This document shows, piece by piece, positions 1 to 7,310 of a DNA stretch of 64,000 bases. Source of the stretch: Craterilacuibacter sp. RT1T (GTDB lineage Bacteria > Pseudomonadota > Gammaproteobacteria > Burkholderiales > Chromobacteriaceae); contig NZ_JAMFLI010000001.1 of assembly GCF_023502145.1 (NCBI RefSeq), forward strand, positions 124,001 through 188,000, read 5' to 3'. The notes beneath the pieces are model-generated. The model saw only the letters and a list, made by a program, of their open reading frames with translations. It did no database searches and was not told the origin of the DNA. Each line of letters begins with the position of its first letter. Positions within the stretch are counted from its first letter, which is position 1. The position numbers and the translations under genes are program-made.

Positions 1-179
1 AGCACGCTGCCATCATCCAGCTCAAGAGCCGGTACCTTGCCCAGCGGGTTGTAGTCGCTAATGTGGCTGTCGGCCTGCCAAGGCTGCTCGATCTGGATCG
101 GACATTCTATTTTTTTTTCGGCCAGTACGATGCGTACTTTGCGTGCAAAGGGACTGGTGGGTGAAGCAAGCAGTTTCAT
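1..179 (-). CDS. Glutathione S-transferase family protein, N-terminal part only
   Basis: This is the first 59 codons of a gene that runs off the left edge. The start reads MKLLASPTSPFARKVRIVLA and continues to a PLGKVPALELDDG segment. These are the thioredoxin-fold glutathione-binding elements of the GST family: a Ser/Pro-rich loop after the first strand, then the cis-Pro 'VPAL' motif. Family function is conjugation or reduction with glutathione in the cytoplasm; the substrate cannot be told. The C-terminal helical domain is outside the window, so the subclass is unknown. Confidence 0.85.
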   Translation of the reverse strand, partial: MKLLASPTSPFARKVRIVLAEKKIECPIQIEQPWQADSHISDYNPLGKVPALELDDGSV

Positions 180-266
180 AGTCTGTCGGTGTTAGGTTGG
201 CTGCAAAGCCAATGATTCAATGTCGAACTGTAACCTAATGAACAGCAAGACGAAAGCGTTGTGTAT

Positions 267-956
267 CTAAAGTAGCTCTACCTTGCCGGATACTTCCAGA
301 CGTAGCAGGCTAACACCGGATTGCCAGTCGGGATTGGAGGGGGCAGCGGCATCCATTGCGGCATCCATTGCGGCAGACTTGAGCATGACAGGGCGGAATG
401 AGGGCGGCGGTGTATTTTGCCCCAGGCTGAGTTCGCGTACCGCGATCTGCGCTTTGTCCAAAGCGCGGGCGGCGATCTGCGCCTGTGTGCGCAAGCTATG
501 AATGGCTTGCGGAATCAATTGTTGTTCGGTTTCGCGCCTGAGTTGCTCCGAGACGCGGAAGTCCACACTGGAAAGCAGCATAAAGCGCTGCAGTTGTACG
601 GTCAGCTCGCCGGCTTGCTGCATATTGCGGCTTTGGATGCTGAGCGATGCGCGTGCGCTCCATGCCTGCAGCTTGCCGTTCTTATCGTACTCGGGCCAGC
701 TATTGTAAGCACTGTTGCGACTGCTAACGGCAGGAAAACCTTTAGCGATAGTGACGGCGCGGGCAAGCTGGCGGTTCAGGCGTTCGGCCAGAACCGCGGG
801 GTCGCTGGCCTTGTCCTCGATATAGAGTGTGGCCTGAAACTCGTCATTGGCCAGTTCGCGCTCGGCGCTGGCATTCAGGTTCAGCATCACGCCCTCGGCC
901 TGTGCCGCAGGCGCGAGCAGGCAGAACAGGGTAAACAGACAGGACAATATCTTCAT
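267..956 (-). CDS. Exported SIMPL-domain (DUF541) protein
   Basis: This is a 229-residue protein with an N-terminal signal peptide (MKILSCLFTLFCLLAPAAQA) and a body that begins MLNLNASAERELANDEFQATLYIEDKA in pieces typical of the SIMPL/DUF541 family. Members are periplasmic or outer-membrane-associated oligomers; their role is poorly defined (oxidative stress or envelope). I chose the ATG at 956 because AAGG lies about 8 bases upstream and the signal peptide begins there; an in-frame ATG 24 bases earlier would put a charged tail before it. The C-terminal part has a short MDAAMDAA repeat encoded by two tandem copies of a 12-base unit near 350-374. It stands alone, followed by the ABC importer operon. 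Confidence 0.8.
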   Translation of the reverse strand: MKILSCLFTLFCLLAPAAQAEGVMLNLNASAERELANDEFQATLYIEDKASDPAVLAERLNRQLARAVTIAKGFPAVSSRNSAYNSWPEYDKNGKLQAWSARASLSIQSRNMQQAGELTVQLQRFMLLSSVDFRVSEQLRRETEQQLIPQAIHSLRTQAQIAARALDKAQIAVRELSLGQNTPPPSFRPVMLKSAAMDAAMDAAAPSNPDWQSGVSLLRLEVSGKVELL

Positions 957-1055
957 CGGGCAACCTTCAGGGCAAGGCAATCATTCATATTGTGAATCAT
1001 AGCCCAGATATGCAATAAAGGTTGTGGTGGCGGAGATATGCCCTGCCCCGTTGCG

Positions 1056-1850
1056 CTAGCCTAGTAGCAAGGCATCATCATCGATGACCTCGCCGCGGGT
1101 TTTTTCGAACATGGACAGCAAATCGGCAACCTGCATCTGGCTACGTGTTTCGCCGCTTACATCCAGCACTACCTGACCTTGATGCAGCATAACCGTACGG
1201 TCGCCATGGTCCAGCGCCTGACGCATGGAATGGGTCACCATCAGCGCGGTGAGTTGATTGTCGCGCACGATCTGGTCGGTCAGCTCCAGCACGAAAGCGG
1301 CGGTTTTGGGGTCTAGCGCCGCCGTGTGTTCATCCAGCAGCAGGATGCGCGAGGGGCGCAGTGAGGCCATTAACAGGCTGATGGCCTGGCGCTGTCCGCC
1401 GGACAGCAGCCCCATGCGGTCGGATAAGCGGTTTTCCAGCCCCAGCTTCAGCGTCGCGAGTTTGTCGCGGAATAATTCGCGCTGCGCTTTTTTAACCGCC
1501 AGCCCCAGACCGCGTTTCTCTCCGCGCTGCCAGGCCAGCGCCAGATTCTCTTCTATGCTCAGCCCTTCACAGGTGCCGGCCATCGGATCCTGAAAGACCC
1601 GTGCCACCAGTTTGGCACGCTGCCAGGCATCCATGCGGGTCACATCCTGCTGGTCGATAAACAGGCGGCCGGAGTCGGGCTGTATATCACCGGAGATGGC
1701 ATTAAGCAGTGTCGACTTGCCGGCGCCATTGCTGCCTATCACCGTGACGAACTGGCCGGTTTCTATGGTCAGCGACATGCCGCGCAGCACATGGTTTTCG
1801 ACCGGCGTGCCCGGGTTGAAGGTTTTTTGCAGATTGTCGGCGCGCATCAT
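1056..1850 (-). CDS. ABC transporter ATP-binding protein (TrpZ/COG1101 type)
   Basis: This is a 264-residue ABC ATPase. It has Walker A GSNGAGKST near residue 39, the signature LSGGQRQA, Walker B ILLLDEHTAALDP and an H-loop THSM. It would energise import by the permease encoded just upstream on the same strand. The start ATG overlaps the permease stop by four bases (ATGA), so the two are translationally coupled. With the upstream permease and binding protein it forms the three-gene module seen in TrpXYZ-type importers, which carry aromatic amino acids or related small molecules; the substrate here is inferred only from family resemblance. Confidence 0.88.
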   Translation of the reverse strand: MMRADNLQKTFNPGTPVENHVLRGMSLTIETGQFVTVIGSNGAGKSTLLNAISGDIQPDSGRLFIDQQDVTRMDAWQRAKLVARVFQDPMAGTCEGLSIEENLALAWQRGEKRGLGLAVKKAQRELFRDKLATLKLGLENRLSDRMGLLSGGQRQAISLLMASLRPSRILLLDEHTAALDPKTAAFVLELTDQIVRDNQLTALMVTHSMRQALDHGDRTVMLHQGQVVLDVSGETRSQMQVADLLSMFEKTRGEVIDDDALLLG

Positions 1851-2749
1851 TTGGCCAATCCTCCGGACAGTAGCTTGAATTTGGCCTTGATCAGCGGCAG
1901 CACCAAGGCAAAGCCAACCAGCAGCGCGGTGATCAGGTTAAGGTCCTGCGCCGCCAGACCGATAAAGTCGGCGTTGAGCGCCAGTGCGATCAGTACGCGA
2001 TAGAGCAGGGCGCCCAATACCGTCGCCAGTGTGATCACCCACAGCTTGCGCGACGGAATCAGCGTTTCGCCGATAATGACCGCTGCCAGCCCGACCACGA
2101 TGGTGCCGATCCCCATCGAGATATCAGCACCGCCCTGAGTCTGCACATAGAGCGCACCACCCAGCGCGATCAGCGCATTGGAGAGTGCCATGCCAAAGAG
2201 CACCATGCGGTCGGTGGAAATGCCTTGGGCGCGTGCCATGCGCGGGTTGGCACCGGTGGCGCGCATGGCAAGGCCGGCCTGCGAGGCAAAGAAAGCATCC
2301 AGCGCCAGCTTGGCCAGCACGATAATGGCGGCAAGTACGGCTGGTTGCACCGTCATGGCACGATCAAAATCGTCGCCAATGAGGGCGGAGAATACGGTGG
2401 CTTCACCGATCAGCGGAATATTCGGCGCTCCCATAATTCTGAGATTGATCGAATACAGGGCAATCATCACCAGAATGCTGGCCAGCAATTGCAGGATATT
2501 CAGGCGCACATTGAGCCAGGCTGTCGTCCAGCCTGCGGCAGCGCCGGCCAGCATGGCAAAGGCGCAGGCGCTGTAAGGATCATGGCCGCCGGCGATCAAG
2601 GTGGCGGCAACGGCGCCGCCCAGCGGGAAGCTGCCATCGGCGGTCAGGTCGGGAAAATTCAGAATGCGGAAGGAAATCAGCACGCCCAGTGCAACTAGGG
2701 CGAAGATCAGGCCGATTTCCAGTGCACCCATCAGGGCAATGACGGACAT
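1847..2749 (-). CDS. ABC transporter permease (TrpY/COG4120 type)
   Basis: This is a 300-residue, very hydrophobic protein with about eight to nine predicted membrane segments, from LMGALEIGLIFALVALGVLI at the N-terminus to ALLVGFALVLPLI at the C-terminus. The pattern FRILNFPDLTADGSF is characteristic of the COG4120 family, which resembles the branched-chain amino-acid permeases. It forms the membrane channel of the importer whose ATPase is encoded by the next, overlapping gene. It is separated from the binding-protein gene by 109 bases that hold a strong hairpin. Confidence 0.87.
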   Translation of the reverse strand: MSVIALMGALEIGLIFALVALGVLISFRILNFPDLTADGSFPLGGAVAATLIAGGHDPYSACAFAMLAGAAAGWTTAWLNVRLNILQLLASILVMIALYSINLRIMGAPNIPLIGEATVFSALIGDDFDRAMTVQPAVLAAIIVLAKLALDAFFASQAGLAMRATGANPRMARAQGISTDRMVLFGMALSNALIALGGALYVQTQGGADISMGIGTIVVGLAAVIIGETLIPSRKLWVITLATVLGALLYRVLIALALNADFIGLAAQDLNLITALLVGFALVLPLIKAKFKLLSGGLAK

Positions 2750-2820
2750 GGTTGGGGGCTTTCTTTGTGTTTGCCATGCTTCTGCGGCATGGCTTGTCGT
2801 GCGCAGGCAGAAACGGTTTT

Positions 2821-2853
2821 AGCCGTAGCCGCAGGAAATGGGCGGCTACGGCT
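2821..2853 (-). other. Intercistronic hairpin between binding-protein and permease genes
   Basis: A perfect 12-base stem (2821-2832 with 2842-2853) closes a 9-base loop five bases after the binding-protein stop codon. There is no T-run on the minus strand, so it is not a classic terminator. By analogy with other binding-protein operons it could protect the 3' end of the binding-protein message and let it be made in excess over the membrane parts. A weaker hairpin (GCCATGC/GCATGGC) follows at 2773-2792. Confidence 0.6.
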
Positions 2854-2858
2854 GGCGC

Positions 2859-3824
2859 TTATTTGACGATTTCGGCGGCGCTCTTGAGCAAAGCCGGGTT
2901 CAGACTGACGTTCTGCTTTTGTGCGGCAAGCGGATTGAGTGTCAGCGACAGCTTATTGCCCATTTGCGGTGCGATGCTGCCGGCTTTTTCGCCCTTGAGA
3001 ATGCGTACCACGATGCGACCGGCCTGACGGCCGATATCGTAGTAATTCTGTCCCAGTGCGGCGATAGCGCCGCGCTTGACCGAATCCGGATCCGAAGCAA
3101 TCAGCGGGATCTTGCTCTGGTTGGCAACGGCCACCAGCGACTCGTAAGTCGACACCACATTATTGTCGGTGCTGGTGTAGATGGCATCGACCTTGCCGGC
3201 CAGATTCTTGGCCGCAGGGGCGACGTCCACGCTACGCGCGGCGGCCGACTCCACCAGCGTCATGCCGCGTTTGCCCAATTCGGTTTTCAGCTCGCGCGCC
3301 ACAATGACCGAGTTGACTTCGCCCGGGCTGTAGACCATGCCGATCTTTTTGGCTGCCGGATGGATTTTCTGGATCAGATCAACCTGGGCTGCGATTGGCA
3401 AGCGGTCGGATACACCGGTGATATTGCTGCCCGAAGCCTTCCATGACGGCACCAGCTTGGCGGCGACCGGGTCGGTAACGGCAATAAAGACCACGGGGAC
3501 ATTGCGCGTTGCGGCGGCAACGGCCTGTGCGCTCGGCGTGGCGATTGCGACAATGGCGTCGGGCTTGTCGCCGACGAATTTGCGTGCAATCTGGCCTGCG
3601 GTTGCGGTATTGCCTTGTGCGCTCTGGTATTGCAGTTTGAGGTTGCTGCCGTTCTGGTAGCCGGCGGCCTTGAGTTCGTCTTCCACGCCTTTGCGGGCGG
3701 CATCCAGCGCCGGATGGTCAACAATGGCGGTGACGGCAACCGATTTCATATCGGCCGCGCTGGCCGAGCCGAGTGCACCGATGGCGAGCAGGGAAACGAG
3801 CAGGGGGCGAAGGGATAGGCGCAT
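2859..3824 (-). CDS. ABC transporter substrate-binding protein (TrpX/PF04392 type)
   Basis: This is a 321-residue periplasmic binding protein with a cleavable signal peptide (MRLSLRPLLVSLLAIGALGSASAA, then DMKSV). The mature part matches the PF04392 'ABC transporter substrate binding' family: VAVTAIVDHPALDAARKG, IVAIATPSAQAVA, FIAVTDPVAAKLV and GVSDRLPI. Family members bind tryptophan, tyrosine or other small ligands. It is the first gene of a three-gene operon. The roughly 260 bases before it are AT-rich and presumably carry the promoter. Confidence 0.88.
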   Translation of the reverse strand: MRLSLRPLLVSLLAIGALGSASAADMKSVAVTAIVDHPALDAARKGVEDELKAAGYQNGSNLKLQYQSAQGNTATAGQIARKFVGDKPDAIVAIATPSAQAVAAATRNVPVVFIAVTDPVAAKLVPSWKASGSNITGVSDRLPIAAQVDLIQKIHPAAKKIGMVYSPGEVNSVIVARELKTELGKRGMTLVESAAARSVDVAPAAKNLAGKVDAIYTSTDNNVVSTYESLVAVANQSKIPLIASDPDSVKRGAIAALGQNYYDIGRQAGRIVVRILKGEKAGSIAPQMGNKLSLTLNPLAAQKQNVSLNPALLKSAAEIVK

Positions 3825-4083
3825 GGTGTTGATCTCGTTATAAACAAATAAAGATTGGATTTTGTCTGCAATCTTATGGCAAAACGACAGGCACTGTTTT
3901 TTGTTTATTGATTTTTCATGCTTATAAATGCGTAATATTTTTAATAAAATTGCTGTTGATTTGCATTTTGCGCGATAAATATTGTGATTTTTGCGTTGGC
4001 TTGAAATATGATGGTTAATTTATTGCTGCGTTGCGACAAGAATGGGATGCGGCTGAAGCCGGGTGTGCGCTGGATATCGACAA
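3825..4083. other. AT-rich intergenic region upstream of the ABC importer
   Basis: No gene is supported here. The stretch 3835-4010 is clearly richer in A and T than its surroundings (for example TTTTTAATAAAATTG near 3937), as expected for a promoter with upstream elements serving the importer operon on the minus strand. I see no convincing operator. Confidence 0.5.
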
Positions 4084-4116
4084 AGAAAAACGGCCACAGA
4101 TTTGCTGTGGCCGTTG
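4084..4116 (-). terminator. Rho-independent terminator of aceB
   Basis: Read on the minus strand, the 10-base stem ACGGCCACAG/CTGTGGCCGT with a 5-base loop is followed by TTTTTCTTTG. It lies 36 bases after the aceB stop codon. Confidence 0.9.
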
Positions 4117-4151
4117 CGTGTTCTCTGGCTTGCCGCCAGAGATGCAGGATC

Positions 4152-5747
4152 TTAGTCGAGGTAGTCGTAGCCTGGCAGGGTCAGGAACTCGACGAAGTCG
4201 TCGCTGCTGGTCAACTCGGCAAACATGCGCGCCGCGTCTTCATACTGGCGTGTCCAGCGGCTGCCCAGCTTGTCTTTCAGGTCGGCTACCACTTCGCCGT
4301 GGAACTGGGCGAATAATTCCTGCGTCACCTTGCGGCCGTCTTCCAGCACGCCTTTGGGCGAGCGTATCCACTGCCAGATCTGAGCGCGCGAAATCTCGGC
4401 GGTGGCGGCATCTTCCATCAGGTTGTGGATAGGTACGCAGCCGTTGCCGGAGATCCATGACCCCAGATACTGGATGCCGACGTCGATATTCAGCTTCATG
4501 CCGGCTTCGGTAATCGGAGTTTCCGGCTGGAAAGTCATCAAGTCGGCCGCCGTCGTATTCACGTCGGGGCGCTGCTTGCCGATCTGGTTAGGCGCATCGC
4601 CCAGCACGGCGTTAAACGACTCCATCGCAATCGGTACCAGACCCGGGTGGGCAACCCAGCCGCCATCGTAGCCGTCACCCGCATCGCGATCCTTGTCGGC
4701 CTTCACGCCGCCCAGGGCCTTTTCATTGGCTACCGGATCGTTCTTGATCGGGATCAGCGCGGCCATGCCGCCGATGGCCGGTGCCTGGCGCTGGTGGCAA
4801 GTCTTGAGCAGCAGCAGCGCATAGGCGCGCATAAACGGCACGGTCATGGTGATGGCGCCACGGTTAGCCAGGCAGAAATCCTTGTTGTTCTTGAATTTCT
4901 TGATGCAGCTGAAGATGTAGTCCCAACGCCCGGCATTCAGGCCGCAGCTGTGCTCGCGCAGCTCATACAGGATTTCATCCATCTCGAAGGCGGCGAGGAT
5001 GGTCTCGATCAGTACGGTGGCCTTGATCGTGCCTTGCGCAACGGACAGTTCGTTCTGTGCAAACACGAACACATCATTCCACAGCCGTGCTTCCAGATGG
5101 CTTTCCATCTTCGGCAGGTAGTAATAGGTGGCGCGGCCGTTTTCCAGCAGGTAGTGGATGTTGTGGAAGAAGGACAGCGCGAAGTCGAACAGTGCGCCGG
5201 AGACGATCTCGCCATCGACGGTGAGGTGCTTTTCCATCAGATGCCAGCCGCGCGGGCGCAGCAGCAAGGTGGCGATGTTGTCGTTCAGCGCGTATTGCTT
5301 GCCTTCGGGGCTGGTGAAGGAGATGGTCTTGCGATAGGCGTCGCGCACATTGATCTGGCCGCTGATCTGGTTGTCCCAGCTCGGGCAGTTCGAGTCTTCA
5401 AAGTCGGCCATGAAGCTCTTGGCGCCGGAGTTCAGCGCATTGATCATCATCTTGCGCTCGACCGGGCCGGTAATTTCGACACGGCGATCCAGAAGGTCGG
5501 CCGGCAGCGGCGCGATCTGCCAGTCACCTGCGCGCACGGCGGCAGTTTCCGGCAGGAAGTCCGGCAAACGCCCTGCATCCAGCTCGGCCTGGCGCAGCAC
5601 GCGGCGCGCGATCAGTTCGCGGCGGGTGCCTTCGAATTTGCGGTGCAGCTTGGCCACAAACGCAAGTGCTTCCGTGGTGAGGATCGTTTCGTATTCCGCA
5701 TTCAGCGGGGCGAGAATTTCAACACCTTGCGGCAAGGTCATGGCCAT
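4152..5747 (-). CDS. aceB: Malate synthase A
   Basis: This 531-residue protein is the usual length of malate synthase A, which condenses glyoxylate and acetyl-CoA to malate in the glyoxylate shunt. Supporting segments are GPVERKMMINALNSGAKSFM followed by DFEDSNCP, KMESHLEARLWNDVF, LIETILAAFEMDEILYEL, and GDGYDGGWVAHPGLV with the family Asp/Arg residues. Two in-frame ATGs six bases apart (5747 and 5741) could both serve. No isocitrate lyase gene is in the window, so the shunt must be completed elsewhere. A LysR-type gene is transcribed divergently 107 bases away and is a candidate regulator by position only. Confidence 0.95.
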   Translation of the reverse strand: MAMTLPQGVEILAPLNAEYETILTTEALAFVAKLHRKFEGTRRELIARRVLRQAELDAGRLPDFLPETAAVRAGDWQIAPLPADLLDRRVEITGPVERKMMINALNSGAKSFMADFEDSNCPSWDNQISGQINVRDAYRKTISFTSPEGKQYALNDNIATLLLRPRGWHLMEKHLTVDGEIVSGALFDFALSFFHNIHYLLENGRATYYYLPKMESHLEARLWNDVFVFAQNELSVAQGTIKATVLIETILAAFEMDEILYELREHSCGLNAGRWDYIFSCIKKFKNNKDFCLANRGAITMTVPFMRAYALLLLKTCHQRQAPAIGGMAALIPIKNDPVANEKALGGVKADKDRDAGDGYDGGWVAHPGLVPIAMESFNAVLGDAPNQIGKQRPDVNTTAADLMTFQPETPITEAGMKLNIDVGIQYLGSWISGNGCVPIHNLMEDAATAEISRAQIWQWIRSPKGVLEDGRKVTQELFAQFHGEVVADLKDKLGSRWTRQYEDAARMFAELTSSDDFVEFLTLPGYDYLD

Positions 5748-5854
5748 CTGGTTTCTCCTGGGGTTTATCGGTCTGAATTATGCTGTTTGCCAGTTTAGGT
5801 GAGCATGGATTATAGAAAAAGCCCTAAAATGGCATTAATCCTTTTACTTTTTGT

Positions 5855-6757
5855 ATGCTAATGGACAGCTTCAAGCAGATGGAAACGCTGGTCGCGGTGG
5901 TGACGCTGGGGAGTCTGAGCGCAGCCGCCCGGCAAGAAGGCGTGGTGCCGGCGATGATAGGGCGGCGGCTGGATGCGCTGGAAGAGCGTTTGGGCGTGCG
6001 GCTACTGGTGCGCACGACGCGCTCCATCACGTTGACGCAGGAGGGCACGGCTTTTTACGAAGATGCGTTGCGCATCCTGGGCGAGCTGGCGGATGCCGAA
6101 GCGGCGGTGGCTTCGGGCAGCGGGCGCGTGCGCGGCCATCTGCGCCTGTCGGCACCGGCAGGCTTTGGCCGGCGCCATGTCGCGCCGCATGTGGCCAGCT
6201 ACCAGCGCATGCATCCGGATATCAAGGTGACGCTGGATTTGTCCGATCGGCTAGTGGATTTCGTGCGCGACCGCATCGACTGTGCAATACGGATTTCCGA
6301 TCTGGCCGACTCTTCTTTAGTGGCTCTGCGTCTGGCTGAAAACCGCCGCGTGGTGGTCGCGTCTCCGGCCTATCTGGCCGAGTATGGCATTCCGTATCGT
6401 CTGGAAGATTTGTCGGGCCACAATTGCCTGTCGCTGGGTGAAAGCCAGAGCCGCGGCTGGAGCTTTATGCGGCAAGGTGAGCTGGTCAATCTCAAGGTGT
6501 CGGGCGTGCTGGAGTGCAACGATGGCGCCGTGCTGCATGACTGGGCGATTCGCGGGCTGGGTCTGGCCTGGCGCTCGCTATGGGAGGTAAAGGATGATTT
6601 GTCGGAAGGGCGGCTGGTGACGGTGCTGGACGCATATGCTTCACCCGACTATCCGGTGTATGCGGTGGTGGCAGCGCGGCGTTTGCTGCCGCTCAGGGTA
6701 CGTCACTTTATCGAGCATTTGCGCGCCTGTTACAGCGCGCCGGGCTATTGGGATTAG
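5855..6757 (+). CDS. LysR-family transcriptional regulator
   Basis: This is a 300-residue LysR regulator. The N-terminal winged helix-turn-helix covers about residues 5-65 (FKQMETLVAVVTLGSLSAAA, ALEERLGVRLLVRTTRSITLT). The periplasmic-binding-like effector domain follows (GRVRGHLRLSAPAGFGRRHV, DCAIRISDL). The start may be the ATG at 5855 or the one at 5861; neither has a strong ribosome-binding site. It faces aceB across a short shared promoter region, so control of malate synthase is plausible but not shown. The effector is unknown. Confidence 0.88.
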   Translation: MLMDSFKQMETLVAVVTLGSLSAAARQEGVVPAMIGRRLDALEERLGVRLLVRTTRSITLTQEGTAFYEDALRILGELADAEAAVASGSGRVRGHLRLSAPAGFGRRHVAPHVASYQRMHPDIKVTLDLSDRLVDFVRDRIDCAIRISDLADSSLVALRLAENRRVVVASPAYLAEYGIPYRLEDLSGHNCLSLGESQSRGWSFMRQGELVNLKVSGVLECNDGAVLHDWAIRGLGLAWRSLWEVKDDLSEGRLVTVLDAYASPDYPVYAVVAARRLLPLRVRHFIEHLRACYSAPGYWD

Positions 6758-6831
6758 ACCTTGTGCTACGGGTTAGTGTGCGCAGTGGCGGGCGGTAAAG
6801 CGTTCGAAATAGGCGATCGGGCCGATGCTGC

Positions 6832-7209
6832 TTAAACCGACATGAAAGCAGATGTCGGCGGCGAGTGTTTCGCCGCATTTTCGCTGGCGTGAATCAGCTC
6901 ATACAACACTTCTACTTTCTTGAATCGCTCCTGAGCCCCGAGGCTGCCATCCAGCCATGCCTGTATTTCTGCCGATTTCGGGTGGGTGCTGTTGACTTCC
7001 AGCGCGCAGTTGGGGCAACTGACAAAACTGATTGCCGGCGGGATGGCGATGTCCATGCCGGCGAGTGCATCCTGCGCATAAATGGCAAATTCGCTCAGGC
7101 GGTTTCCAGCCCGCTGCCGGATCGCCGACAGCGGTAAAGCCTCGGCGTCCCCCGGCAGATTGAAAAGTTTTTGCAGACTGCTCTGGGCAGGGTCATCAGC
7201 ATTGTTCAT
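6832..7209 (-). CDS. Hypothetical protein with a CPNC motif
   Basis: This is a 125-residue soluble protein that I do not recognise. It has no signal peptide or membrane segment. A single SCPNC pair near residues 64-68 could bind a metal or form a redox disulfide. The start is well supported: AAGGA lies 7 bases before the ATG. It follows mutS on the same strand after about 100 bases. A sequence matching an FNR box lies directly upstream of the ribosome-binding site, suggesting oxygen-linked control. Confidence 0.6.
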   Translation of the reverse strand: MNNADDPAQSSLQKLFNLPGDAEALPLSAIRQRAGNRLSEFAIYAQDALAGMDIAIPPAISFVSCPNCALEVNSTHPKSAEIQAWLDGSLGAQERFKKVEVLYELIHASENAAKHSPPTSAFMSV

Positions 7210-7224
7210 GGCCAGTCCTTTCCT

Positions 7225-7238
7225 TTGACTTTTATCAA
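7225..7238. promoter_or_regulatory. FNR-box-like palindrome before the CPNC gene
   Basis: TTGAC-TTTT-ATCAA differs from the FNR consensus TTGAT-N4-ATCAA by one base. It sits 16-29 bases before the start codon of the CPNC protein gene, close to the ribosome-binding site. This spacing would suit repression, or activation only if the promoter lies unusually, so function is uncertain. Confidence 0.4.
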
Positions 7239-7310
7239 GTGATTTTCAAGTGATCAATATAGAAAATATTCAATGGCATTGGAAGGAAAATTTATTCGCC
7301 ATGCCGCGGA

